NCBI GenBank assembly: GCA_049999725.1
Contig: JBNGIS010033928.1
Location: 1 to 64,000 of the forward strand
DNA: 64,000 nt
Source of the DNA: Haplomitrium mnioides
Lineage: Eukaryota; Marchantiophyta; Haplomitriopsida; Calobryales
Reading direction: 5' to 3'
Part shown: positions 47,001 to 57,419 of the stretch, piece by piece
Layout of the letters: each line of letters begins with the position of its first letter
Numbering within the stretch: position 1 is the stretch's first letter
Notes under the pieces: generated by a model
Told to the model about the DNA's origin: nothing
The model's database searches: none
What the model saw: the letters and a program-made list of their open reading frames with translations, nothing else
Made by a program: the position numbers and the translations under genes

Positions 47001-48550
47001 TATGAGTTGACTCCAAACCATTCGTAAGCGCACTAAATTGAATCGTAATGAAAAGAGTTGAAATGGATTGAGAGTGCAACAAGTTGAAACTTTGGCAAAT
47101 AGAACTTTGTGAAGAAAATACTTTATTAGTAAAAAAATTTGTTCAAACAGATGATCAGGCTCTATCCTCCTTGGGAGAAATTATCGCATCTAAATCCAAA
47201 AGCTGAGCATCTGTAGCCGCTAGTGAGTCCTGTCAAGACTTTCCAGTACCAGATATTGCAAAAAAATCACCATTAGCATCTGCAATACTAGGAGGAACAG
47301 GTTCCTTGTGGTATGCATAAACTATCTGTGACTCAGTCACATCGGATGGTAAGGAAGCCATCTCCAAACCCGTCTGAGGAATGTAGATAGACTAACCTCT
47401 ATCATATTCCACCACGATGCAGTTTCACATCAGCTTTAAAGAATAGACAAGGCATGTGCTTGACCCAGAGCAAAGATCTAAGATCCAGTCATGATCTGTT
47501 GACAAATGGTCGATGAAAAAATTGTAAAGCGCCTATGGCTTTTGATAAACATTGACTTGAGCATCATCTTCTACGTGTTTAAGTTTGGCAGAAATCGCAG
47601 AACAACTAAAAAAACTAAGCATGATTTGTCGAGAAAGTCCAGTCGTAGGAGTAGGCTGCAAATTAAAAAGCCTCATCCTCCTCTTCCCTTCTTTCCTCTA
47701 GTAGCTCACAGTCCAATATTCATGGGCATGTGCGATTTTGCGACCACCAAAATGATGAATATTGCTCTTTTTCCTGTAAAAAGAAAATTAAACAAATTAA
47801 ACATTGTAACCAAAGTGCAAGAAAAGTAAAAAAGAGAAATTAAAAGCTAAAAAATCAAAAACAACTTACTAGATGTCGTGGTCGATTGCACAACAAACTT
47901 TCGAAAGGGCATCTCCAATGATGTCAAACTGTTGCGACAAGTGTATAACAACAAAAAAAACCAAAAATCCGATGTTGTAATTGTCGCAAAAGATGAAACC
48001 ATATCAAAAATATCATCTTTTGAAAATGGTTCAGAATCGTCATGCTTACATTCCTTAAGGTTGTAACCGTAAGGAATGTCTGCAATAGCCAAAGTGAAGC
48101 ACCTAGGTTTCACCAATCCCTTCAACTTTTGAGCGTTGGCCTCCCCGTAGACTTGGTAAAACGCCACGTTGAGACCATCGACATAGGACATTAAGTCATC
48201 GTCCTTATCTCTCATAACTCCTTCAGTTGTAAGAGATGCAGCACCACTTTGTTACCTTGATTTCCACTCTCTAGCCTTTTGGCAATGAAGAAGGAAAGTT
48301 GGAGGATAGGAAACAAGAGTGGGAGGTTGGTCTTGATCTTATGGGGCTTCTTCGACCCTTGATCTTTTTCGTCCTTTTGCAGCTACTGTCAATTTCTTGG
48401 CCAGTTGACGCTTGAAAGTTTTGTCCCTCTACACCAAAAAAAAACATTATAGGGAGACAAAAAATTATATGCTAGAGAGGGATACTCAATTCCATGCTTG
48501 CATCCCAAGTGCACAATGACTTCGTAGTCCCTCAGCGCTTAGACAGCGAA

Positions 48551-48640
48551 GTCCATGCGCGTATGGACTTTGCTATCCAGGCCCACTTGGACTACAAATT
48601 CCTTTCGCACTTTGACTATGAAGTCCATGCGCGCATGGAC
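48551..48640. repeat. 18-bp palindromes in intron 2 of the methyltransferase gene
   Basis: GTCCATGCGCGCATGGAC at 48623-48640 is a perfect palindrome, and GTCCATGCGCGTATGGAC at 48551-48568 differs at one position. Both lie between donor GTAAGT (48733) and acceptor (48429). Two further copies lie in intron 1 at 50357-50374 and 50431-50448. Confidence 0.9.
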
Positions 48641-50299
48641 CCTAAACCTATTTTGTGAAAACAAATGACAACTTAAAAAAAAAACTCATTACAACTCCTT
48701 CGAAATAAACGTGATGTAAAAAGAATAACTTACCAAAAGCTTCTCGAAGCTTGAATAGAAAGCAGTCATCTTGGACTTCTGAATGTGGAGAGGGTACTCC
48801 TCTCTTGCCTCCTTCTAAGTGTTGCAGTAAACCTCGGAACAAAAAATTTTAACCATAACAACCAAAATTGTATGTCTCTCTACCTCGCGAGCCATTTCGT
48901 CCATTGAAAGCTCTCTAGCTTCCACTTGCTTCAAAACTGAAGTCTTTACTTTGTCAAGAAGACCCTGAAGGGACCTTCAAGGTGCCCACTTCATGTCCTT
49001 CATTCTCAGAGATCCCTTGGCCTTGGGCTTATGGTCTTTGACCGTGTTCTTCTCCCACATCGTAAAAATGCTCTATTGTAGATCCCAGATTTCTCCACTT
49101 CTAAATGCCAACTAGAACTAGTTGTCTTGAGAAGTTACGGTCTTCTCAAGTGTTGACTTGGGCTTTATCTCCAAGGTTTCCAACACCAACTCTCTTTTCA
49201 ATTTTTGAGATGACACCATCCTACTCTCAACAAATCTTTGATGCGAATATTCGAGTTTTTGAATAGAGATCATTTCCAACCTGTACCTCTGGTCCTAGTT
49301 GTCATCAGTAGAAAAAATGCGGACCTCTATTGGTGTAAGACCCACATAGACATAACAATTGCAAAGCGATAATGCCAGATTCTTCATTCCATATTTCGTG
49401 ATTAATAGCTGCCTTGTTGCAACACTGTGATTACCTCTTGCAATCTCGTAGCGATACTTGTCAGGGTTCCTAATATTGAACTCTCACTTGTCTTTTAACC
49501 CACACTTCAAGTTAACAACAATGATGAAAAAACTATGCGCATACTTGTTTGTGAGGATTCTCTGCGCCAGAAGGTTAACAAAATCCTCATTCAGCCTTCT
49601 AATCTTGAATAGACCCCAATTGTCCATTCCATGTTTAGGCAGATTCAAATTCTCTAGCCTTATTGTGATTGTTTTTTCACGGACTCTACATCGTTGGATT
49701 GCAAACTCCTTTATCTTGTTCTTTTCTTCCTCAGATACTATCTGATGGTCCACCTACTCACTTTCCAGGAAAATTTGCCACCCCTGTGGGATTGCCTTTT
49801 AGCTCTTGATATTGGAGCATAAACTAGCTCCAAATCTGATTCCCTCCCCGAGTTGCTTGGTAATGAGGACGAAGGGGCAGTTGAAGATGACTTTGCTGTA
49901 GATTTCAAGGGGGCTGGCTCCTCCTCGATGACCAATTTTGGAGCAAGCTTTTTCTTCTTGGCAAGCGGTTTCTTCTTTTTTGGAGCCTCAACTAGCTCAA
50001 CCTCTTTTTTTTTTCTTTTGGGCAGAAAGGCCTGGCGCGTGAATTGAGAATGTTGTCATGCTCGAATGCAACACCAATTGTTGAGTATTGATGCCCTGCT
50101 TGGGCTTCAAAATCTTGATATGGATAGCCAATTTAATAAGGTCGTGCTCGACGCGCTTCGCGTCTTTGTAGCTATCCACAAAATCCGCCAAAAATTGAGT
50201 AAATTGAAAACAAAACAAAAAAAATTAAACATAAGCACAAGAGTAAGACTCAACATTCACTACGTGCATGGTTTTTAATGGCATTTTTCTCATACACTA

Positions 50300-50480
50300 C
50301 ACAAGGGAGTCTTAGAGCACAAGGACTCCTAAGTCCTAACACACATGGACTCCAAAGTCCATACGTGCATGGACGATGGGAGTCCATTCGGGCATAGAGT
50401 CCCAAGGTTCAGGCGCGCAAGGACTTCGGAGTCCATGCACGTATGGACCCTCAGAATCTATGCTCGCATGGACTCCATGG
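50300..50480. repeat. palindromic repeat cluster in intron 1 of the methyltransferase gene
   Basis: Variants GTCCATACGTGCATGGAC (50357-50374) and GTCCATGCACGTATGGAC (50431-50448) lie in a run of related half-units such as CACATGGACTCC and CGCATGGACTCC. The arms GTCCAT/ATGGAC are constant while the central six bases vary. Confidence 0.85.
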
Positions 50481-51070
50481 GAGTTACGACTTAGTAGAAA
50501 AACAAACAAAAGAAAAAGGATTTCAAAATTTACCTTGCCATCTTCCTTTGTCGCTTGAAGATGCTTCATAAAAATGTCCTTCCCCTTCATTTGGAAAAAG
50601 AAAATTGTTTGCAATTTGCACTGTATTAGGTAATTGCATCTTGGGAATGCCCAAGCAACCCAATGTTGGCTTTCTTGCCGTCTCGGATCATGGTGATTTG
50701 GATGAGTAGACCAAAATTCAAATTTTTAGTTTCACTGACAAAAAGATGAAGATGTTACTCGGGGTCTTTCAAAGAACAGTAATTAACTTGCCAATTTCAC
50801 TCAAGTTTTTCAAGCTCTAGAGCCTTTACAACATCGGAATACCTGCATGGCTTGAATTGAGAAGGGCAGGAAACATTTCCTTGAGATGCCATTCTCAAGA
50901 TACTATAGACAAGTCAAATTTAAGGTAAAAAATGTAATGAACAGAAGTTCAAAAATCTCTAAAGGCTAGAAATGGCAAAAAAAACAAGTAAATGCAACAA
51001 CAACCATAGCTAGAAAACAAAAACAAAAAACTAGACTCGGAGCAATGGAAAGAAACTTTCCACTAACCCT

Positions 51071-51174
51071 CTTTTTATAGCTAAATTTCAAAAATGCTTT
51101 TTCTCGCCAAACAATGATTCGTAGAGCTCTTAACACGTAGGTTTGAGTAGTGCAAAAAAAAGCAAGTATATAAA
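51071..51174. promoter_or_regulatory. candidate bidirectional promoter
   Basis: The minus strand has TATAAAAAG at 51071-51079, about 180 bp upstream of the methyltransferase ATG. The plus strand has TATATAAA at 51167-51174, about 140 bp upstream of the DUF7869-type start. The 87 bp between hold TTTCTCGCCAAAC (51100-51112), close to a plant E2F site, and an ACACGTAG motif with an ACGT core. Divergent spacing is consistent with a shared promoter; the factor sites are tentative. Confidence 0.5.
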
Positions 51175-51314
51175 TCATTGCTCATTTTCATCTTTCCAAT
51201 TTTTTTCTTACATAATAAAATGACAAAAACACATCTTTTAAGTGTGTTATAAGAGGTTCATAATATTTGTTGAAATAATTCCTTGAAGTACTTAATTTTT
51301 AGATAGCCTTTCCA

Positions 51315-54300
51315 ATGGTTATAGTTTTTAAAGACAAGAAAAGGCTTGAGTTTCAAGATTCATCTTCACAAAAAAGTGTTACTTTTGATAGACAGATTGA
51401 TATTTGTTCAAATGGTAGTTATTTGGAGGTAAGTGATGGAGTACCAAAAACGTCAAGTGTGATGGCAAGTATATTCGGGAAAAAGATGACTTCAATTGAA
51501 TTAGATAGCTCCACCCAAAAAGATTGAGAAGATGAACTCCATGCACACATAAGATCAGGGATTCAACCTTATACGCGTATAGGGTCAAGGAGTAAATCCA
51601 ATGCATACATAGGATTAACGACTCAACAACCTACACACAAAGGATCAAGGAGGGAACTTAGTGCTCGTAGAGAATTTAAGAAACTATCTCCATGCAACAC
51701 AAGATCTTTGTTGCCCTTCAAGCGGTCGAAGTTGAATCTTTCTTCTTAGTATTCCAAAATATCAGAAAAAAAAAAGTTCAACATAGAAATTCTAGACAGC
51801 TGTAGACCTTTCTTCGTCCACATTTGAGGGAGACTTCAATATTCATGATCGAAGTGTGTTTGTTGAGAACACAAAAAGCATACAATCTGTAGACAGTTTT
51901 AATTTTGGAGATGAGCCGCTTTCCCCGATAGTGCCACTCAAACAATGACTGATTTCATTTCAAGTTGCACATCGCAAAGAGATTGAGATATATGAAACAA
52001 ATCGAATTCTTTTGGAGGAGTCCTCAGATGATAGTTTGGAAAACGATTCTAGTAAACAGTCTCAATCAATCAACATTTCTTTGAAGTTTTTTCTAAGAGC
52101 ACCGATTTTATTACAAAAAACATTTTTTTCTAATCGAGATATAGATCAAGATTCTATTATGTAATGGTGTAATTCTTCCAATCCCCAAGAAGAAACTCAT
52201 CTCTTGAAAATATTCTGTGACAGAACAAATAGTGTTTATGATGACGACCAAGATCTTTAGGATGAATTATCTTCTATTGCTGGATTCGCTTAGAGACTGA
52301 ATCGTTCACCACAACATAAGAATTCTTTATCTAGATCAAAACCCAAACGTGTAAACACCTTATGCAAAAATTCTTTGCAGAAAGTCCATCATGATGGGAG
52401 CTTTGTGAAGAAAAAACTCGATCCAATGTCAATTTCTAATTTGAAGATAATTTTTTGTTGTCAAAATAATTGCTTGTTGCTCTGCAAGACAGATTTTTTG
52501 AAAACTATAAGAGAAACATACTTTCCATAAAGTATGTAGAATCGAGATATCACACTATAGTGGGGAATACTAAGAAAAGACTCTGATGTTGAAAATTGGT
52601 TTACACTGTCTAGTGGTACTTTTGTTTGTAGAAGAGTCTTTAAATTAATATTAGCAGTAGGGAATGATAGAGTCCAAAGGATTCAAAATCTCAAAAATGC
52701 AGATTCTATAGGTATTTTTGGAATAATAAAACTATCTGCTAAAGGAGTTTTTCTATGTGAGTGGATGGACAATTTTGTCCAAGGACATTGCTAGAGAATG
52801 CTCACTCACAAAGTGTACAACTTACCCAAAATTTTTACAAAATGGGAAGTTTATGACTACTACACAACTTATTTGAGAGAAAAATATCCATGTTGTATTT
52901 TTAGTTTCTCAAGTTTTACAAAACATTGGAGAACTCGTTTTCCAAATGTAAAAATTCCAAAACACAATAGATTTGTTGTTTGTGAAACATGCGAAAAAAT
53001 AAAATCTTTGCGAGAAAAATCCATCTTGGAGTACGACACAAATGTAACAAATTTTCTTCTCTTTTGACAGATTTGGCTAATCTATTCTCTTTTTTCTAGA
53101 CTCAAATCCTAGTTCTAGAAATGTTATATTTTCTCAACTTATAGCCAAAAGATATTTTTATGGTGAAGTTATTTAGCAAAGAAGATTTGAGTCAAATATA
53201 TCTTAGCAAGTTGAGTTGTGAGAAGAGTGTCTATGCTTGCATACACTCTGTTGTTTTATATTTCAATTTTAACCTTGTCTACAGTCGTTTAAACCAGAAA
53301 ATGAATTTGATTCTTGGTGGTGACCTTAGCATTGCACCAAGTTTTGTTTTGGTTCCTTTAAATAAAGAGCCATTGTAAATTTTTTTTGAAAGAATCGTTT
53401 TTGTTGTTCGCAAATCATATGCGCATATAGGGTTTGTTCTTGTTTCTCTTAAAACTAGTCGCAACAATAGTTACAACAAGCCATGATATTGGTGTTGTTG
53501 TATTGGTCCTATGCAAGCATACGATCAATTGTTGTCTCTACTCTTCCTAAATGCTCAGATGATGTGTTTTGGTACCCTTTGTTTGTAAATCTTGTTTTTT
53601 TTTTCTTTTCCAAAGAGATTTTCCTTTTTTCAAATTGCCTAAAGTATATTTTTAATCTTTTACAAAGTGTTTCGTTCTTACAAATTCAAATATTTGTTCA
53701 AAATGACTTGAATGTTTATGGTACCTCAGGTTATGTTTTAAAGTTACAAGTATCGACATATGCTTTATTAAACTACTTTTATGTCCTTTATGCTTTGTGG
53801 ATATGTAGTCAAATATAATCACCAATTGTTTCTTCATCGTGACCAACAAATGAAAGAAAGATCAAAACTTGCAAACCATCAAAGAAAACACTATGTCCAT
53901 GGTCAAAAGTACTTGGGAATTGTCATTGATAGAATGGATCACAAAAAAACCTCTATTCCACATTGGCCTTCGCCACCAAAAAACATTGATAAAGATTGTT
54001 TGTGGGTGTGCATGTTGTTGGTGACTTAATTTTTAATCATGCTCTTTCTTCGAGGGTCTTCTTAACGTATAGAAACTTGAGAAGTAATTCTAATTTGATA
54101 GTTGTGTCAACAAAATATTATGTGACTTTGAAGGCCCATTGGTTCCAACTTTGTATCTTCAATTGGAAAACACGACACAAGAGAATAAGAATTCTATCTT
54201 GTTTGGATATCTTAGTCTCCTTATTGCCAAGAATATTTTTCAAAAAATCAAGGTGGGATTTCTCATGGTTGGCTATACTCATGATCAAATCGATCAAATA

Positions 54301-54612
54301 TTCAATCGATTCTCGAAACTTTTAAAACATGTTAAAGCTTTCACAATTATGAGTCTTAGCGAGGCGCTTCAATTATCCTATAATCCTAAACCTCAAGTGA
54401 CTCTTTTGTTGGAAACTTGAGATTTCAAAATGTTTCGGCATCAACATACATTTTTGGTTCAAAGGATACATGATATTACTTTTAATCAACAATTAAAATT
54501 CCAATTAAATAATTCCAAGGCAAAGATTTGGAGCAAACATTTTTCAATAGATGAATTTTGGCTACTTAAGGATGGTATTTGTCAACTCAAGTGCCTACTT
54601 GAAGTAGACTAA
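51315..54612 (+). pseudogene. degenerate DUF7869-type gene
   Basis: A first exon from 51315 (MVIVFKDKKRLEFQDSSS) reaches a canonical donor, GGAG|GTAAGT, at about 51428. From about 51870 to 53067 a single frame can be followed through roughly nine stops. It holds a Cys cluster (CCQNNCLLLC, 52456-52485), VCRRVFKLIL, LPKIFTKWEVYDYY, FTKHWRTRFPNVKIPKHNRF and a CxxC (CETC, 52981-52992). After about 0.7 kb of interruption it resumes with RDQQMKERSKLANHQRKHY and DRMDHKKTSIPHW, then LENTTQENKN (54163-54192) and FLMVGYTHDQIDQIFNRFSK (GYTHDQIDQIF at 54271-54303). The GHTHEDIDQ-type signature and the preceding Asn-rich block are hallmarks of DUF7869, found in transposon-like proteins of plants and animals. 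Its C-terminus reads FNQQLKFQLNNSKAKIWSKH. Catalytic role is not established. Confidence 0.75.
53070..53780 (+). other. intron or insertion within the DUF7869-type gene
   Basis: This segment separates the CETC region from the HRDQQMKE region, which lie close together in relatives. It is AT-rich, contains a TATGCGCATA variant near 53428 and a related ATGCAAGCAT near 53512, and has only short open frames. It is probably a decayed intron, as the methyltransferase introns carry the same motif. Exact splice sites were not identified. Confidence 0.45.
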
Positions 54613-54639
54613 GAAATTTTGAGTTCAATATTGAACAGA

Positions 54640-56136
54640 ACTGAGGACCACTCATAACAAAACAGAATCTACTGCCACCTTCTTTCAGATCATAGGTGTT
54701 CACTTTCTCATAATAGGGCATATTTTCACTCCAATCTTAACAATCCCATCTCTTCAAACCCATGCCTCGATCTGACCATCTATAACTTCAACTAGTGGAA
54801 TCATGCTTCGACTTAACTTTCATCCCAATAGGTCCATTTTGATCTCTATGCATCCTTCAGTCTCTAAATCTGCAGATTGCACTACTCTGCAACACCGAAT
54901 GATTGAACTGCTCCTCCTGCTCAAACAAATCCTCTACTCACAAAATACCTTCTCTTATAAAAACATGCAACCCTGCTTCAAAGAAGACACCTATAGCTCT
55001 ACTCTTCTGAAATGCTTGCTCTTTCAAAAAGCCATATACTTTGCTACAACATATCTGACCATGTCTTATGCTCTTATGAGAATACAAGTCTGCTCTGCTC
55101 AGCTCCTCTAATTGGCATGCATAACCACTAGGGTACCATCACTAAATACATCACATGAGATATGTAGATATCTCCATTGGCTAACTTGTATTTGTATATT
55201 TAGGAATGTAGTAGAATGAACCATACTAAATACAACAGAATTTAATGCAACGTAGAAATTTTCAGCCTTACTCAGTATTCACATCACTAAATATGGAAAA
55301 GTTTACTCCAACGTTGAAAGTGTCAACAATATTCAGAAAACTGCAACCAGATCAGCATCTCCACACCATCAGTGTTCATACGCAGTGCTATCCCAAAGAG
55401 TCCTCTCCATGTGATCAATCCTCTAGCCCATCCACACTCCACTGCTAGGCTGATTGCAAAACATGGCTGAAAAGCTTCTTTCTGTAAAAACAAATGCCTT
55501 GATTGATGCCTTGCTCCATGAAATGACAGATCTGTCCCTCCTTGGTTGCATTCAACATATTCTGCAATGCTTTACCTCTCCAGATGATGCACGTTTGATT
55601 TCCGATGGTGAATGTATTCTTGCTGTGCTCCAACCCTCAAACTGCAATCGGCTCCCCACCAGACCAGCTTATTCCACCTGCGATTGTTCTCGGTTATGTT
55701 CAGCCAAAATAAGGATCGGTCATGTTGCGACGATAACTCTCAGTCTGTAGCACACTCCACCTTCGATTTTGCGTTATCTTTCCCATTCTTCATCTCAAGG
55801 AGAAGGTGTTGCATGTTACTCCTTGCCAATGTCTGTGTATCTCCATTCCATCGCTCTTCCTTTGTAGTTGTGTCAGTCCCTTTCAGATATAATCAACCCT
55901 TTTAAATGGACAGTTTTCTCACCGCGCAAAGCAGGTCACGGATTCTGAATCAAATCAGATCTCATCCTTGTCCCATGCAAGAACACGCCCATTCTCAATT
56001 CTTTTAGCCGTGATGCAGCCACACATATGTTGCTGAGCATCAACCATTGATAATCCAGCTTCTGCAATTACTTCTTCCGATTGAATGGACCTTCATCGTT
56101 TCCTCTTTATTCTTTCATATCTTTCAGATCAGTCCA
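54640..56136. other. unassigned, more GC-balanced stretch
   Basis: Base composition changes here relative to the DUF7869-type gene, and open frames on both strands reach about 100 codons (for example 55454-55750 plus). None resembles a family I recognise. It could be the transcribed body of the minus-strand unit that has a TATA box at 56405. Confidence 0.4.
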
Positions 56137-56352
56137 TCACCGCCCATAGATATCTAACCTACTTTGAACAACCTTCAAAGAATCAACAAAGCTTGCTCTT
56201 CCTTTTGTAGGGATCAATCTTTTCTTCACCAACATCCAATCATCCAAGCGACGGATTTTCTTCACACTTCCATTTGGATGGCCCCAATTTTCCTCATGCC
56301 GTACTTTCTCCTCATGAGCATTCAGCCCCAAAGCAAATAGCGAAAGAGACAA
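56137..56352 (-). CDS. small open frame of unknown function near a TATA box
   Basis: An uninterrupted frame of about 71 codons, with no ATG at its start, reads NAHEEKVRHEENWGHPNGSV and KKIRRLDDWMLVKKRLIPTK and ends LDIYGR. It is basic and soluble-looking, without membrane segments. Upstream lie a GC-rich leader and TATAAAACGG at 56405-56414. I do not recognise it. It may be the first exon of a host gene or the leader of a transposable element. Confidence 0.3.
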   Translation of the reverse strand: MSLSLFALGLNAHEEKVRHEENWGHPNGSVKKIRRLDDWMLVKKRLIPTKGRASFVDSLKVVQSRLDIYGR

Positions 56353-56404
56353 GGGTGGGGAAGCCCGGGGGAGGGAGAGGAGGCTAAACCTGAAAGGCGG
56401 CCCT

Positions 56405-56414
56405 CCGTTTTATA
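56405..56414 (-). promoter_or_regulatory. candidate TATA box
   Basis: The minus strand reads GGGGTATAAAACGGAGGG. It sits about 60 bp upstream of the 71-codon frame, with a GC-rich CCTCCCCCGGGC leader between. Position and sequence fit a plant core promoter. Confidence 0.45.
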
Positions 56415-56967
56415 CCCCTTGAGCCTCGTCCCTATCCTTCTTTCTTGCTTATTTCACCTCAACCGTCAATGTAGATCTCATTCGTCGATTTTAATGGAAT
56501 TTTTTGTGAGGCTCCATAGCTTAGGTTATCCTTCTAACTTAACTTGGAATACAATCTGTTTGTATTTTCTCAAATACAAGACTCTATAACAACATGATTT
56601 TACCCATACAAACACACATATGTACTTACAAAAGAAGCGTCTTCTTTCTACTTTATCACTTCTCCTCCTTTGCTATCCCAGCTGCTGCTGCTTAGATTTT
56701 TTTGACATCTGTACTTTTAAGAAAACAATACAAAAGTACGATTAAAATACTGTCATGGATATTGTCCAATATTGATTCTTCTTTTGATGATGTCCACTGA
56801 TGCTCCTTATTGACATTTATACTTCTCTTATCTCCATATATGTGTTTTCTTCCTCATTTGTAATGTCTTCAAGTGCATCTTTGGTTCACCTCTTAAAGCC
56901 TAACAGCATGTTGTCCTCCGAGTATTTGACTTAGGTCATAGGGGCTTGGCTTGGCCTTCGACAGTAG

Positions 56968-57012
56968 ATTATTATTATTTTATTATTATTATTTTATTAT
57001 TATCATTTTTTC
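56968..57012. repeat. (TTA)n microsatellite
   Basis: Imperfect ATT/TTA trinucleotide run interrupted by extra Ts. Confidence 0.9.
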
Positions 57013-57215
57013 TTTTTATACTTTTTAGATTTTCATTACTACCTACAACATTAGATTGTTCTCTTCTACAAATATAATAAAAACTTCTAAATTATTATTA
57101 CATCTTTATTTTTATTTATTTTTATAAAGATGAAGCCAACTAATCCTCTTCCAACCTGGCACCATGCTTCTTCCTCCAAAGGATCTTCATATAACAGGGC
57201 AGCCACTTATGTTGC

Positions 57216-57360
57216 TCTTCTTTCTTTCATCAAGTCCATAAAATCTATATATTTTGATTTTGTTGATTTTTCTTCAATAGCGAGCCTTCTTCTTTCTTTC
57301 ATCAAGTCCATAAAATCTATATATTTTGATTTTGTTGATTTTTCTTCAATAGCGAGCCTT
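57216..57360. repeat. exact 72-bp tandem duplication
   Basis: 57216-57287 and 57288-57359 are identical, beginning TCTTCTTTCTTTCATCAAG and ending near CAATAGCGAGCC. Because 72 is a multiple of three, the plus-strand frame reads FIKSIKSIYFDFVDFSSIAS twice. The lack of any difference indicates a recent event or an assembly artefact. Confidence 0.93.
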
Positions 57361-57419
57361 TAATGCTATGTTCCACTGGACAAGAGGGTTATTTCTTTCT
57401 TTTTTGTGATCTAGTTCCA

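Larger units (their letters stand above)
47155..50892 (-). pseudogene. degenerate ParB-like domain plus DNA amino-methyltransferase gene
   Basis: Start ATG at 50892 (MASQGNVSCPSQFKPCRYSD); stop at 47155-47157. Exons: 50892-50534; about 50205-48734; 48428-47870; 47773-47155. Donors AAG|GTAAAT, TTG|GTAAGT and A|GTAAGT and acceptors GTAG and ACAG are visible; the first acceptor is unclear. Exon 2 holds a Lys-rich linker (KKKKPLAKKKK), then a ParB-like domain with RLENLNLP, FVNLLAQRI, YRYEIARGNHSVATRQLL (about 49400-49450) and CYVYVGLTPIEVR. Exon 3 has FTLAIADIPYG (48066-48083, DPPY-like motif IV) and DDSEPFSKDDI. Exon 4 has VYQKP (47536-47547 for YQKP) and WILDLCSGSSTCL (motif I, 47455-47478) then IVVEYD. 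This IV-X-I order is that of beta-class N6-adenine/N4-cytosine methyltransferases. Over ten stops and some frameshifts show it is dead. The domain calls are by eye. Confidence 0.72.

Noticed and set aside
47506-47829. 107-codon plus-strand frame
   Set aside because: It is the antisense shadow of the last methyltransferase exon, whose minus-strand reading contains YQKP and the FxGxG-like motif.
48833-48883. A 51-bp intron in the methyltransferase gene between GAG|GTAGAG and CCGAG|GTTTAC
   Set aside because: It is a multiple of three and reads through in frame; 51 bp is also short for a plant intron. Read-through is the simpler interpretation.
46565-55000. Terminal inverted repeats for the ParB-methyltransferase/DUF7869 pair
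   Set aside because: I compared the flanks by eye and found no convincing inverted match; without copies the ends cannot be set, so no boundary is reported.
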